Assembly (NCBI RefSeq): GCF_000372365.1
Contig: NZ_AQUU01000013.1
Location: 20,045-81,628, forward strand
Direction of reading: 5' to 3'
Length of the DNA: 61,584 nt
Source: Aggregatibacter actinomycetemcomitans DSM 8324
Lineage (GTDB): Bacteria; Pseudomonadota; Gammaproteobacteria; Enterobacterales; Pasteurellaceae
The position numbers and the translations under genes are program-made. The notes under the pieces were generated by a model. The model was not told the DNA's origin. It did no database searches and saw only the letters and a list, made by a program, of their open reading frames with translations. Of this stretch, positions 8,397 through 17,438 are shown in pieces (the stretch's first letter is position 1; each line of letters opens with the position of its first letter).

Positions 8397-10667
8397 ATGA
8401 ACAAGGCATTGATGGTCACCAAACGTGACGGAAAACCGGAACCGATTAATCTTGATAAAATTCACCGCGTGATCACTTGGGCGGCGGAAGGGTTGGACAA
8501 TGTGTCCGTGTCTCAAGTGGAATTGCGTTCTCACATTCAGTTTTATGAAGGGATTCGCACCTCCGACATTCACGAAACCATTATTAAAGCGGCGGCGGAT
8601 CTGATCAGCAAAGATTCCCCGGATTATCAATACCTTGCCGCGCGCCTTGCGGTGTTCCATTTGCGTAAAAAAGCGTACGGGCATTTTGATCCGCCGCGTT
8701 TATACGATCACGTGAAAAAACTGGTACGTATGGGCAAATACGATCCGTCTTTATTGGATGACTACACTCGCGAAGAATGGGATGAAATGGACGGTTTTAT
8801 CGACCATTGGCGCGATATGACCTTCTCTTATGCGGCAGTGAAGCAATTAGAAGGCAAATATTTAGTCCAAAACCGTGTGACCGGTGAGATCTACGAATCC
8901 GCCCAATTCCTCTATTTATTGGTAGCGGCGAGCCTGTTCTCCAAATACCCGCAGGAAACCCGTTTGGATTATGTGCGCCGTTTTTACGATGCCACCTCCA
9001 CCTTTAAAATTTCCCTGCCGACCCCAATCATGGCAGGCGTGCGCACCCCAACCCGTCAATTCAGCTCTTGCGTGCTGATCGAATGCGGCGACAGCCTAGA
9101 TTCCATTAACGCGACCGCCTCCGCCATTGTGAAATACGTTTCCCAACGCGCCGGTATCGGGATCAACGCGGGCGCTATTCGCGCTCTTGGCAGCCCGATT
9201 CGTGGCGGCGAAGCCTTCCATACCGGTTGTATTCCATTCTACAAACACTTCCAAACTGCCGTCAAATCCTGCTCACAGGGCGGTGTGCGCGGCGGTGCGG
9301 CAACGGTGTATTACCCGATTTGGCACTTGGAAGTGGAAAGCCTGTTGGTGTTGAAAAACAACCGTGGCGTGGAAGACAACCGTGTGCGTCACATGGACTA
9401 CGGTGTGCAACTCAACAAATTAATGTATCAACGCTTAATTAAAGGCGGCGACATTACCCTATTCAGCCCGTCCGATGTGCCGGGGCTTTATGAAACGTTC
9501 TTTGCCGATCAAGATAAATTCGAGCAACTTTATGTGCAATACGAACAGGATCCAAACATTCGTAAACGCACCGTGAAAGCCGTGGAATTATTCTCCTTAT
9601 TAATGCAGGAGCGTGCTTCCACCGGTCGTATTTATATTCATAACGTGGACCACTGTAACACCCATTCACCGTTCGATCCGAAAGTAGCACCGGTGCGTCA
9701 ATCCAATCTTTGCCTGGAAATCGCCCTGCCGACCAAACCGTTACAACATTTCCACGATGAAAATGGCGAAATAGCCCTTTGTACCCTTTCCGCCTTTAAC
9801 TTAGGCAAACTGGAAAACTTAGACGAGTTAGACAACCTGGCAGATCTTGCTGTTCGCACCTTAGATGCCTTATTGGATTACCAAGATTATCCGGTGATTG
9901 CGGCGAAACGCAGTTCCCTTGCCCGTCGTTCTTTGGGTATCGGCGTGATTAACTATGCATATTACTTGGCGAAACACGGCGTGCGTTATTCCGACGGCAG
10001 CGCCAACGATTTAACCCACCGCACTTTTGAAGCCATTCAATATTATTTACTGAAAGCCTCCATGAATTTGGCAAAAGAACAAGGCGCGTGCGAGTATTTC
10101 AACGAAACCACTTACGCCCAAGGCATTTTGCCAATCGATACTTACAAAAAAGACATCGACAGCCTAACCACCGAACCGCTGCATTACGACTGGGAAAGCC
10201 TGCGCCGCGACATCCAAGAATTCGGCTTGCGTAACTCCACCCTCACCGCCTTAATGCCGTCGGAAACCTCTTCCCAGATTTCCAACGCCACCAACGGCAT
10301 CGAACCGCCACGCGGTCATGTGAGCGTGAAAGCCTCCAAAGACGGCATTTTGAAACAAGTGGTGCCGGATTACGAAAACCTCGGCGAAAACTACGAATTG
10401 CTTTGGGATATTCCAAGCAATGACGGTTACTTACACTTAGTGGGCATCATGCAAAAATTCGTGGATCAAGCGATTTCCGCTAATACCAATTACGATCCGA
10501 AACGTTTTGAAGACGGCAAAGTGCCGATGAAAGTGTTGTTAAAAGATCTCTTAACCGCTTACAAATACGGCTTAAAAACCCTCTACTACCAGAACACCCG
10601 CGACGGCGCCGAAGACAGCCAAGAAGATTTGGATGATGGTTGTGCCGGTGGGGCGTGTAAGATTTAA
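8397..10667 (+). CDS. nrdA: Ribonucleoside-diphosphate reductase class Ia, alpha subunit
   Basis: A 756-aa catalytic subunit reducing NDPs to dNDPs in the cytoplasm with the NrdB radical partner. The N-terminal ATP-cone allosteric domain occupies about residues 5-95 (VTKRDGKPEPINLDKIHRVI). The active-site cysteines are visible: SSCVLIEC near 224, NLCLEIALP near 438, and ALCTLSAFNLG near 461. The C-terminal redox pair is CAGGACKI, comparable to CESGACKI in E. coli. Length is normal. Two NrdR-like boxes precede it. In relatives nrdB follows directly; here two unrelated genes intervene. One uptake signal lies at 10018. Confidence 0.97.
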   Translation: MNKALMVTKRDGKPEPINLDKIHRVITWAAEGLDNVSVSQVELRSHIQFYEGIRTSDIHETIIKAAADLISKDSPDYQYLAARLAVFHLRKKAYGHFDPPRLYDHVKKLVRMGKYDPSLLDDYTREEWDEMDGFIDHWRDMTFSYAAVKQLEGKYLVQNRVTGEIYESAQFLYLLVAASLFSKYPQETRLDYVRRFYDATSTFKISLPTPIMAGVRTPTRQFSSCVLIECGDSLDSINATASAIVKYVSQRAGIGINAGAIRALGSPIRGGEAFHTGCIPFYKHFQTAVKSCSQGGVRGGAATVYYPIWHLEVESLLVLKNNRGVEDNRVRHMDYGVQLNKLMYQRLIKGGDITLFSPSDVPGLYETFFADQDKFEQLYVQYEQDPNIRKRTVKAVELFSLLMQERASTGRIYIHNVDHCNTHSPFDPKVAPVRQSNLCLEIALPTKPLQHFHDENGEIALCTLSAFNLGKLENLDELDNLADLAVRTLDALLDYQDYPVIAAKRSSLARRSLGIGVINYAYYLAKHGVRYSDGSANDLTHRTFEAIQYYLLKASMNLAKEQGACEYFNETTYAQGILPIDTYKKDIDSLTTEPLHYDWESLRRDIQEFGLRNSTLTALMPSETSSQISNATNGIEPPRGHVSVKASKDGILKQVVPDYENLGENYELLWDIPSNDGYLHLVGIMQKFVDQAISANTNYDPKRFEDGKVPMKVLLKDLLTAYKYGLKTLYYQNTRDGAEDSQEDLDDGCAGGACKI

Positions 10668-10675
10668 TTATTAAT

Positions 10676-10698
10676 AATCCCTCCTCATTGGAGGGATT
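10676..10698 (+). terminator. Hairpin after nrdA, weak terminator or attenuator
   Basis: A 9-bp perfect stem, AATCCCTCC (10676-10684) with GGAGGGATT (10690-10698), has a 5-nt loop, but only a weak A/T stretch follows. It lies 9 bases after the nrdA stop at the edge of the AT-rich insertion. It could partly terminate, so that nrdB depends on read-through or on its own promoter. Confidence 0.5.
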
Positions 10699-10720
10699 AG
10701 ATTACTCTTAGCGAGTTCAT

Positions 10721-11377
10721 ATGAATGAATTGACAATAAAAATTGTAATGCTTTTATTACCTGGCATTATAATTACAATGCTTATAGATAAGTTCACTGA
10801 ACATAAAGAATGGAATAACTATAAATATTCATTGTTTGTTATTTCATATGGAATATTATCTTACTTAATATTACAAATTCTATCGCTATTAAATCAATGT
10901 GCCAAAATCGGGTACGAAAATTTCACATTAAATAATGCAGAGTATCTTCAAGTATGGGATGTTAATTCAAGTATTAACCTACCTTATAATGAAGTAATTG
11001 CTTCAGGAATAGTGTCATTTTTTCTTGGTTTATTATTTATTTACATAGATCACAAAGAATACCTTGCCAAATTTCTTCTTAAATTTAATATTTCTAGAAA
11101 ATATGGTGATTATGGAGTATTCCCCCAGTTATTAAAAGATAACAAAGATCAATACATAGATATCACTATTTGGGATAAAAATTTATTTATTAGGGGTATT
11201 GTAAATTCCTTTCATGAAGATAAAGAACTATTCGAAATATACATTGAAAATGCTGATGTTTATAAAACATCAAAAGGTAAAGCAACAAAAATTTACACAG
11301 CTCTTAGACTTTCAATATGTGAGCCATATAAAAACCTTATAATTTCAACTACACAACAACCTTCAAAAGGAGAATAG
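10721..11377 (+). CDS. Unknown membrane protein inserted between nrdA and nrdB
   Basis: A 218-aa protein I do not recognise with certainty. Three transmembrane segments lie at about residues 5-23, 37-58 and 88-112. A soluble, probably cytoplasmic domain of about 100 residues follows (from NISRKYGDYG) and is rich in beta-type sequence (IDITIWDKNLFIRGIV). The layout, three helices plus a small beta domain, resembles what I recall of the DUF6338 family, but this needs a profile search. Base composition is strikingly AT-rich compared with nrdA and nrdB, pointing to horizontal transfer. It is followed after 2 bases by a 58-aa gene, and the two probably act together. No function is assigned; a mobile defence-type cassette is one possibility. 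Confidence 0.6.
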   Translation: MNELTIKIVMLLLPGIIITMLIDKFTEHKEWNNYKYSLFVISYGILSYLILQILSLLNQCAKIGYENFTLNNAEYLQVWDVNSSINLPYNEVIASGIVSFFLGLLFIYIDHKEYLAKFLLKFNISRKYGDYGVFPQLLKDNKDQYIDITIWDKNLFIRGIVNSFHEDKELFEIYIENADVYKTSKGKATKIYTALRLSICEPYKNLIISTTQQPSKGE

Positions 11378-11379
11378 AT

Positions 11380-11556
11380 ATGAGATATAACCAAAACCAT
11401 GAAGCCATTGTAATGGATGGTATAACATTAAGAACCACAAATGAAAGATTATCCACAGAAAACTATAAATTAAAGTCAGATGATTTTAATATAAAGGTTA
11501 GGGAACAACAGTCTGCTCCAGTAAAACCCACAACTCCTCCTGTTAGTCATAAATAG
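11380..11556 (+). CDS. Small 58-aa protein paired with the membrane protein
   Basis: ATG at 11380 has AAGGAG at 11367-11372, and the preceding stop lies 2 bases upstream, so the two genes look coupled. The product is soluble and highly charged, with a proline/threonine-rich tail (PVKPTTPPVSHK). It has no signal peptide or membrane segment. No family is recognised. Composition is as AT-rich as the 218-aa gene. The good ribosome-binding site and tight spacing are the main evidence that it is real. nrdB starts 22 bases after its stop. Confidence 0.6.
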   Translation: MRYNQNHEAIVMDGITLRTTNERLSTENYKLKSDDFNIKVREQQSAPVKPTTPPVSHK

Positions 11557-11578
11557 TTAAGTTAAATAGGTAAATACT

Positions 11579-12709
11579 ATGGCATACACCACTTTCTCAC
11601 AAAAAAAAAACGACCAATTAAAAGAACCGATGTTCTTTGGTCAAAACGTCAACGTAGCGCGTTACGATCAACAAAAATATGAGACTTTTGAAAAGCTCAT
11701 TGAAAAACAACTTTCCTTCTTCTGGCGTCCGGAAGAAGTGGATGTGTCGCAAGACCGTATCGACTACGCGGCGTTGCCTGAACATGAAAAACACATTTTC
11801 ATCAGCAACTTAAAATATCAAACCTTGTTGGATTCCATTCAAGGCAGAAGCCCGAATGTGGCGTTGTTGCCGTTGGTGTCCATTCCGGAATTGGAAACCT
11901 GGATCGAGACCTGGACCTTCTCCGAAACCATCCATTCCCGTTCTTACACCCACATTATTCGTAACATCGTAAACGATCCGTCCATCGTGTTTGATGACAT
12001 CGTGACCAACGAAGAAATCATCAAACGCGCACGCGATATTTCTTCTTACTACGACGATTTAATCCGCGACAGCCAGCTTTACAGCCTCTACGGCGAAGGC
12101 ACTTACACTGTGGACGGTAAAGAATGCGTGGTGAGCCTGCGTAACCTGAAAAAACAACTTTACCTGTGCTTAATGAGCGTCAACGCCTTGGAAGCCATTC
12201 GCTTCTATGTGTCTTTTGCCTGTTCCTTCGCTTTTGCAGAACGCCAATTAATGGAAGGTAATGCAAAAATCATTAAATTCATCGCTCGTGATGAAGCATT
12301 ACACTTAACCGGTACGCAGCACATTTTGAACATTATGACGGCGGGTCAGGACGATCCTGAAATGGCGGAAATTGCCGAAGAATGCAAACAGGAAGCCTAC
12401 GATTTGTTCCTCGCCGCGGCGGAACAGGAAAAAGACTGGGCGGATTATTTGTTTAAAGACGGTTCCATGATCGGTTTGAACAAAGACATTTTGGTGCAAT
12501 ATGTGGAATACATCACCAATATCCGTATGCAGGCGGTAGGCTTGCCGTTGCCGTTCCAAGCGCGCTCTAATCCGATTCCTTGGATCAACGCCTGGTTGGT
12601 TTCCGACAACGTACAGGTGGCACCGCAAGAAGTGGAAGTGAGTTCTTATCTTGTGGGTCAAATCGATTCCAAAGTCGATACCAAAGATTTTGATGATTTT
12701 GATTTGTAA
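11579..12709 (+). CDS. nrdB: Ribonucleoside-diphosphate reductase class Ia, beta subunit
   Basis: A 376-aa ferritin-like protein carrying the diiron/tyrosyl radical needed by NrdA. The radical tyrosine is in HSRSYTHI near residue 122, as in E. coli (Tyr122). Iron ligands fall in the SETIHSRS segment, the [11 protein letters not shown] helix and IARDEALHL. The C-terminal tail (TKDFDDFDL) is the NrdA-binding peptide. Codons 8-11 contain a run of ten A (11601-11610), a likely slippage site. The gene ends at a terminator (12722-12747). Confidence 0.97.
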   Translation: MAYTTFSQKKNDQLKEPMFFGQNVNVARYDQQKYETFEKLIEKQLSFFWRPEEVDVSQDRIDYAALPEHEKHIFISNLKYQTLLDSIQGRSPNVALLPLVSIPELETWIETWTFSETIHSRSYTHIIRNIVNDPSIVFDDIVTNEEIIKRARDISSYYDDLIRDSQLYSLYGEGTYTVDGKECVVSLRNLKKQLYLCLMSVNALEAIRFYVSFACSFAFAERQLMEGNAKIIKFIARDEALHLTGTQHILNIMTAGQDDPEMAEIAEECKQEAYDLFLAAAEQEKDWADYLFKDGSMIGLNKDILVQYVEYITNIRMQAVGLPLPFQARSNPIPWINAWLVSDNVQVAPQEVEVSSYLVGQIDSKVDTKDFDDFDL

Positions 12710-12721
12710 TCATCCCTTGTG

Positions 12722-12747
12722 GGGCGGGTCATGTACCCACCCTTTTT
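12722..12747 (+). terminator. Rho-independent terminator of nrdB
   Basis: GGGCGGGT (12722-12729) pairs with ACCCACCC (12735-12742) with one mismatch, followed by five T. The rest of the gap to yfaE (12748-13067) holds an uptake signal at 12797 and AT-rich sequence with possible -10 elements near 13005-13020, but no gene I can support. Confidence 0.7.
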
Positions 12748-13067
12748 ATATTCGATTTTCGAGCAGGTACATCCCCCAAAAACGCCTCTAAAAGTCACCG
12801 CACTTTCTACCACCCTCCAACCGCCTAACATCCGCCACAAACTTGAACCTATTACCAAACCGAAACAACTTTTTTCTCAATATAACAGCCTGATTATTTT
12901 CATTTTAGATTTCGATTTTATTTTGATGTTGGTGTTAATTAACGCCCCTCCTTTCTCTCCACAGGAAAATCACGAACCGGCGTATTCCGCGTCGATCTAA
13001 TTTCTATTACAATAGAGATAATGCTATTTAGCACAGTCTTCTAGCTGCTCTTTTTATTTTAACGATC

Positions 13068-13316
13068 ATGAAAATCCATTTATTACTCCGCCAACAAACC
13101 ATCGAACACGATAACCGAATTCCGCTTCTCAACCGTCTGGAACAACACGGCATTCATCACGAATACCAATGTCGCAGCGGCTATTGCGGTTCCTGTCGGG
13201 TAAAAATCAAAAAAGGCAAGGTGTCCTACGCGGAAACCCCGTTAGCCTTTTTACAAAAAGATGAGATTTTATTGTGTTGTTGTCGGGTGGAAGAAGATTT
13301 GGAAATTGAGTTGTAA
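13068..13316 (+). CDS. yfaE: 2Fe-2S ferredoxin YfaE, NrdB cofactor maintenance
   Basis: An 82-aa ferredoxin. The cluster ligands are visible as CRSGYCGSC (C-x5-C-x2-C, residues about 35-43), with the fourth in the LLCCCR segment near 67. E. coli YfaE supplies electrons to restore the diferric-tyrosyl cofactor of NrdB, and the location just after nrdB fits. Unlike the E. coli arrangement, it is separated from nrdB by about 360 bp including a terminator, so it probably has its own promoter. Confidence 0.9.
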   Translation: MKIHLLLRQQTIEHDNRIPLLNRLEQHGIHHEYQCRSGYCGSCRVKIKKGKVSYAETPLAFLQKDEILLCCCRVEEDLEIEL

Positions 13317-13368
13317 AATTTTGGAATTAAGGTGTAAAAACAAAGGAAAAAACGACCGCACTTTGTAG

Positions 13369-13386
13369 GGTGCAACTTGTTGCACC
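13369..13386. repeat. Perfect 8-bp hairpin between yfaE and dapB
   Basis: GGTGCAAC (13369-13376) pairs with GTTGCACC (13379-13386) around TT. It has no T-run on either side, so it is not an obvious terminator. It shares the GGTGC theme with the dapB terminator 19 bp away and may be a small dispersed element. Confidence 0.45.
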
Positions 13387-13394
13387 ACCCACAC

Positions 13395-13422
13395 AAACAA
13401 AAAAGGTGCGTTGACACGCACC
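13395..13422 (-). terminator. Rho-independent terminator of the ribH-dapB operon
   Basis: On the minus strand, GGTGCGT and ACGCACC (13416-13422 with 13405-13411) form a 7-bp stem with a 4-nt loop, followed by TTTTTTG. It lies 6 bp past the dapB stop. Confidence 0.75.
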
Positions 13423-13427
13423 CGACC

Positions 13428-14261
<834 letters not shown>

Positions 14262-14882
14262 TTAGCCTAACACTTTCAGCCCACCACTATAAATTAAGTA
14301 GATGCCGAATAAAATAAAAATTACGCCCGACACATTATCAATATAGCGACTGTATCGACTGTAAAACTGTCTGGCAAAAGGGCGTGAGAATAAAATAGAA
14401 ATGACGTAAAAATACAAAAAAGTTTCCACCGTGATAATCAAAAGTGCGGTCAGAATTTGCCGCGTTTCGGTGATGTTGACCAACACAAAAGACATTACGC
14501 TACTGAAATAAATCACCACTTTGGCATTGGATAAATTCACCAATAAGCCTTTCAGCAACTCACTTTTGGCACCCGCGCTTTGCCCTTCCGCTGAATCATT
14601 AAACACCGCGTTGGTTTTGACGCGCGTCATTTTCACGCCAAGATAAAACAAATAACTGCCCCCCAATGCCATCACCACGCCTTGCAATGCCGGCGAGGTT
14701 TTAAAGACGATGGCAAGCCTCAACACGGCAGCGGTTGCCCAGAGGAACACGCCGAGCGTAATGCCCATAACGCCGTAAATAGCGGTACGTCGTGAACGGA
14801 TTGCCGCCACACGGCTCACATAGAAAAAATCCGGTCCGGGGGAAAGCAATCCCATCAAATGAACGAACATTAAATTTAACAT
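14262..14882 (-). CDS. LysE/RhtC-family amino-acid exporter
   Basis: A 206-aa inner-membrane protein with about six transmembrane helices. The family mark SPGPDFFYVSR lies at residues 14-24 and resembles E. coli RhtC (threonine efflux) more than other members. The substrate is inferred: threonine/homoserine-type or related amino acids. Its place between pgpA and dapB suggests only co-transcription. The ribosome-binding site is a modest AGG upstream of ATG. An uptake signal lies at 14442. Confidence 0.85.
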   Translation of the reverse strand: MLNLMFVHLMGLLSPGPDFFYVSRVAAIRSRRTAIYGVMGITLGVFLWATAAVLRLAIVFKTSPALQGVVMALGGSYLFYLGVKMTRVKTNAVFNDSAEGQSAGAKSELLKGLLVNLSNAKVVIYFSSVMSFVLVNITETRQILTALLIITVETFLYFYVISILFSRPFARQFYSRYSRYIDNVSGVIFILFGIYLIYSGGLKVLG

Positions 14883-14890
14883 CTGATTGC

Positions 14891-15382
14891 CTAGATAAAA
14901 TGTGCTAAGACGAGAATAACAACGATGCTGTAGCCTGCCGCCAGAATATCATCTGCCATAATGCCGAAGCCGTTGGTGAGTTTTTCGTCAAAATAGCGAA
15001 TAGGATAAGGTTTTAAAATATCAAACAGACGGAAAGTCACGAAAGCGATGGCGCACCATAATAATGACACTTGCGGCACGGCTAACAACACCAGGAAAAC
15101 CGCCACGATTTCATCCCACACGATGCGGCCGTGATCGTGCACGCCCATGTCATGACTGGTGCGTTCGCATAGCCAAATGCCGATGAAGAAGCAAAGTGCG
15201 GTCAAAATAAAAAATGTTTTTGCACCGAGTGCCGGTAGCAATAACGCGCCTAAAATCACGCCGACCAAACTGCCCCAGGTACCGGGCGCGGGACGCAATA
15301 AACCGGAGCCGAACCCCAGCGCGAAGAAATGAATAGGATTGCGCAAATTCACCCGTTCGAGCGGATGTTGTGATGACGTCAT
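14891..15382 (-). CDS. pgpA: Phosphatidylglycerophosphatase A
   Basis: A 163-aa membrane phosphatase converting phosphatidylglycerol phosphate to phosphatidylglycerol. The conserved N-terminal block GFGSGLLRPAPGTWGS lies near residue 22. Further marks are VHDHGRIVWDEIV near 80 and a C-terminal GIMADDILAA segment. There are three to four hydrophobic helices. It lies 8-9 bp from its neighbours thiL and rhtC-like; pgpA next to thiL and nusB is a common gammaproteobacterial order. Confidence 0.95.
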   Translation of the reverse strand: MTSSQHPLERVNLRNPIHFFALGFGSGLLRPAPGTWGSLVGVILGALLLPALGAKTFFILTALCFFIGIWLCERTSHDMGVHDHGRIVWDEIVAVFLVLLAVPQVSLLWCAIAFVTFRLFDILKPYPIRYFDEKLTNGFGIMADDILAAGYSIVVILVLAHFI

Positions 15383-15391
15383 AAGTGAAAC

Positions 15392-16375
15392 CTATTTGAA
15401 ATGATCGAAACCGCGTGGCAACTCAAGCTCGACCGCCAGCCCGCTGCGTTGAAACTGAATACGTTTTTTGCCCGCGTGACGAATTTGTCCGATACAGGTA
15501 TATGGCACGCCGAGATGCGCCAGGGCTTTTTCTAATTTGACGATATTGTTGTCAGGTACGGTGAAACAAAGTTCGTAGTCTTCGCCGCCGGACAAGGCAA
15601 ACTGTTCCGCTTTCGCCAAACCGACTTCGGCGACCAACTCGGCGGAAAGGGGCAATTTATCCAATTCAATCATCGCACCGCATTGGCTGCGTTCTAAAAT
15701 ATGCCCTAAATCGGCAACCAGCCCGTCTGAGATGTCGATTGCCGCATTTGCTAAACCGGAAACGGAAAGTTCCAATCCCAGCAGCACCCTTGGTGTCGGG
15801 CGCAGATGGCGTTGAATTAAAAATTCTTGCGCAGAATTCACCGCACTTTTGCCCTGCAAGATAAAAGATAAGCCTGCCGCGCTGTCGCCCAAGGTGCCGG
15901 AAACGTAAATCCAATCCCCCACTTTCGCCTGATGGCGACATAACCCTTTATTTTTCGCAATAATGCCTTGCGCGGTAATGGTCAACCCTAACGGGCCTTT
16001 CGTGGTGTCGCCACCGATTAAATCGACGTTGTAATGATCCAAAATGGCAAAGAAACTTTCACTGAATTCCGCCAGCCAATCATGATCGATTTTCGGCAAG
16101 GTTAAAGCGAGGGAAATCCAAGCGGGTTCGGCACCCATAGAGGCAAGATCGCTTAAATTAGTGGCGACCGCTTTGTAGGCTAAATCAGCAGGGCGAATGG
16201 TCGATAAGAAGTGAACGTTTTCCACCATGGTGTCGGTGGTGATGGCTAAATGCTGATTGGTGTTCAATTCGGTGATGGCACAATCATCGCCCACCGAAAG
16301 CACTACATCTTTGCGCGGAGGACGCTTGGAAGCAGTAAAATAACGTTGAATGATGTCAAATTCACCTTCGCTCAT
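15392..16375 (-). CDS. thiL: Thiamine-monophosphate kinase
   Basis: A 327-aa enzyme phosphorylating thiamine monophosphate to thiamine pyrophosphate. ATG at 16375 is chosen because AGAGAGG lies just upstream and the protein then begins MSEGEFDIIQRYF, aligning with the start of E. coli ThiL. A longer form from 16393 would abut nusB but lacks such a site. Conserved elements: SVGDDCA near residue 27, ITTDTMVENVHF near 50, GGDTTKGP near 115, and ISDGL near 208. Fourth gene from the end of the ribH-dapB operon. Confidence 0.95.
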   Translation of the reverse strand: MSEGEFDIIQRYFTASKRPPRKDVVLSVGDDCAITELNTNQHLAITTDTMVENVHFLSTIRPADLAYKAVATNLSDLASMGAEPAWISLALTLPKIDHDWLAEFSESFFAILDHYNVDLIGGDTTKGPLGLTITAQGIIAKNKGLCRHQAKVGDWIYVSGTLGDSAAGLSFILQGKSAVNSAQEFLIQRHLRPTPRVLLGLELSVSGLANAAIDISDGLVADLGHILERSQCGAMIELDKLPLSAELVAEVGLAKAEQFALSGGEDYELCFTVPDNNIVKLEKALAHLGVPYTCIGQIRHAGKKRIQFQRSGLAVELELPRGFDHFK

Positions 16376-16393
16376 ACTGCCTCTCTGCGCCAT

Positions 16394-16819
16394 TTACGCA
16401 CGCACAACCGGTGCAATTTTGTCTAATACACCGTTGATATATTTATGGCTTTCGTCTGCGCCGAACACTTTCGCCACTTCAATGGCTTCGTTGATGACCA
16501 CTTTGTAAGGCACGTTCGCTTCAAATTGCAGCTCATACACCGCCAAACGCAAAATGGCTTTTTCGATAGGATCCAATTCTTCTAACGTGCGATCCAAATA
16601 GCATTGCATGGTGGCATCCACCGCTTCCACATTTTCCACCGTTTGACGGAATAATTTGCGGAAATACGGTGTATCAACGCCTTTCATATCCTGTTCGGTG
16701 ATGAAATTCAGTTCCACTATTTCCGGGGAATTTTTTGAAATCGCCCAAGAATATAACGCCTGAACGGCGCATTCACGGGCGCGGCGACGAGGAGAGATTT
16801 TTTTTGTTTGTTCAGCCAT
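16394..16819 (-). CDS. nusB: Transcription antitermination factor NusB
   Basis: A 141-aa all-helical RNA-binding protein that acts with NusE (S10) at boxA in rRNA operons. Family marks are [12 protein letters not shown] near residue 14, [16 protein letters not shown] near 87, and the [14 protein letters not shown] helix. It starts 6 bp after ribH, the usual ribH-nusB pairing. Confidence 0.97.
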   Translation of the reverse strand: MAEQTKKISPRRRARECAVQALYSWAISKNSPEIVELNFITEQDMKGVDTPYFRKLFRQTVENVEAVDATMQCYLDRTLEELDPIEKAILRLAVYELQFEANVPYKVVINEAIEVAKVFGADESHKYINGVLDKIAPVVRA

Positions 16820-16825
16820 TGTTAC

Positions 16826-17299
16826 TTACGCAGCCTGAATTTGATTTAACAGATTCACCATTTCTAACGCAACTAAGGCAGCTTCCGCACCTTTATTACC
16901 GGCTTTGGTGCCTGCACGTTCAATGGCTTGTTCGATGTTTTCGGTAGTTAATACGCCGAATGCCACCGGAATTTCGGATTCCATCGCCACTTTGCCTAAA
17001 CCGCTGCTGGCCTCACCCGCCACATATTCAAAATGCGCCGTGCCGCCACGGATTACCGTACCCAGAGCAACAATGGCATCGAATTTTTTGCTTTCCGCCA
17101 AACGGCGCGCTACTAACGGCAGTTCATATGCACCCGGTACACGCACTAAAGTGATATTTTCATCTTTCACTTGACCGACACGTTTTAACGCATCCAGAGC
17201 GCCTTCAAGCAGGCTTTCGTTGATAAAACTGTTGAAACGGCTGATAACCACGGCGACTTTAGCTTCCGGCGTTGCGATATGACCTTCTAAAACTTTCAT
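16826..17299 (-). CDS. ribH: 6,7-dimethyl-8-ribityllumazine synthase
   Basis: A 157-aa enzyme making the penultimate riboflavin intermediate, expected to assemble into an icosahedral shell. Marks are [10 protein letters not shown] near residue 18, VPGAYELP near 55, and [14 protein letters not shown] near 81 with the catalytic His. It is the first gene of the minus-strand operon ribH-nusB-thiL-pgpA-rhtC-dapB. No FMN riboswitch is seen in the 80 bp upstream. Confidence 0.97.
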   Translation of the reverse strand: MKVLEGHIATPEAKVAVVISRFNSFINESLLEGALDALKRVGQVKDENITLVRVPGAYELPLVARRLAESKKFDAIVALGTVIRGGTAHFEYVAGEASSGLGKVAMESEIPVAFGVLTTENIEQAIERAGTKAGNKGAEAALVALEMVNLLNQIQAA

Positions 17300-17375
17300 G
17301 TTCTTTCCTATAGATATATTAATGAAAAATAGCGCGTGAATTCTAGCATAAAATTCCTTTTCTGGCAGTAAGAAA

Positions 17376-17422
17376 GGAAAAAGTGCGGTTAAAAAACGCA
17401 GAGAATTTCGACCGCACTTTAA
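17376..17422 (-). terminator. Terminator of pgi from an inverted uptake-signal pair
   Basis: AAGTGCGGT at 17381-17389 and ACCGCACTT at 17411-17419 form a 10-bp stem with an A-rich flank that reads as T on the minus strand, between the pgi stop and the ribH promoter region. Confidence 0.65.
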
Positions 17423-17438
17423 TGCCGTTCAGGCTGAA

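Noticed and set aside
12719-13000. 93-codon open frame after nrdB
   Set aside because: It runs through the nrdB terminator and an uptake signal, and the product has no coherent features.
17300-17380. FMN riboswitch upstream of ribH
   Set aside because: The gap is about 80 bp before the uptake-signal hairpin and lacks the conserved RFN elements.
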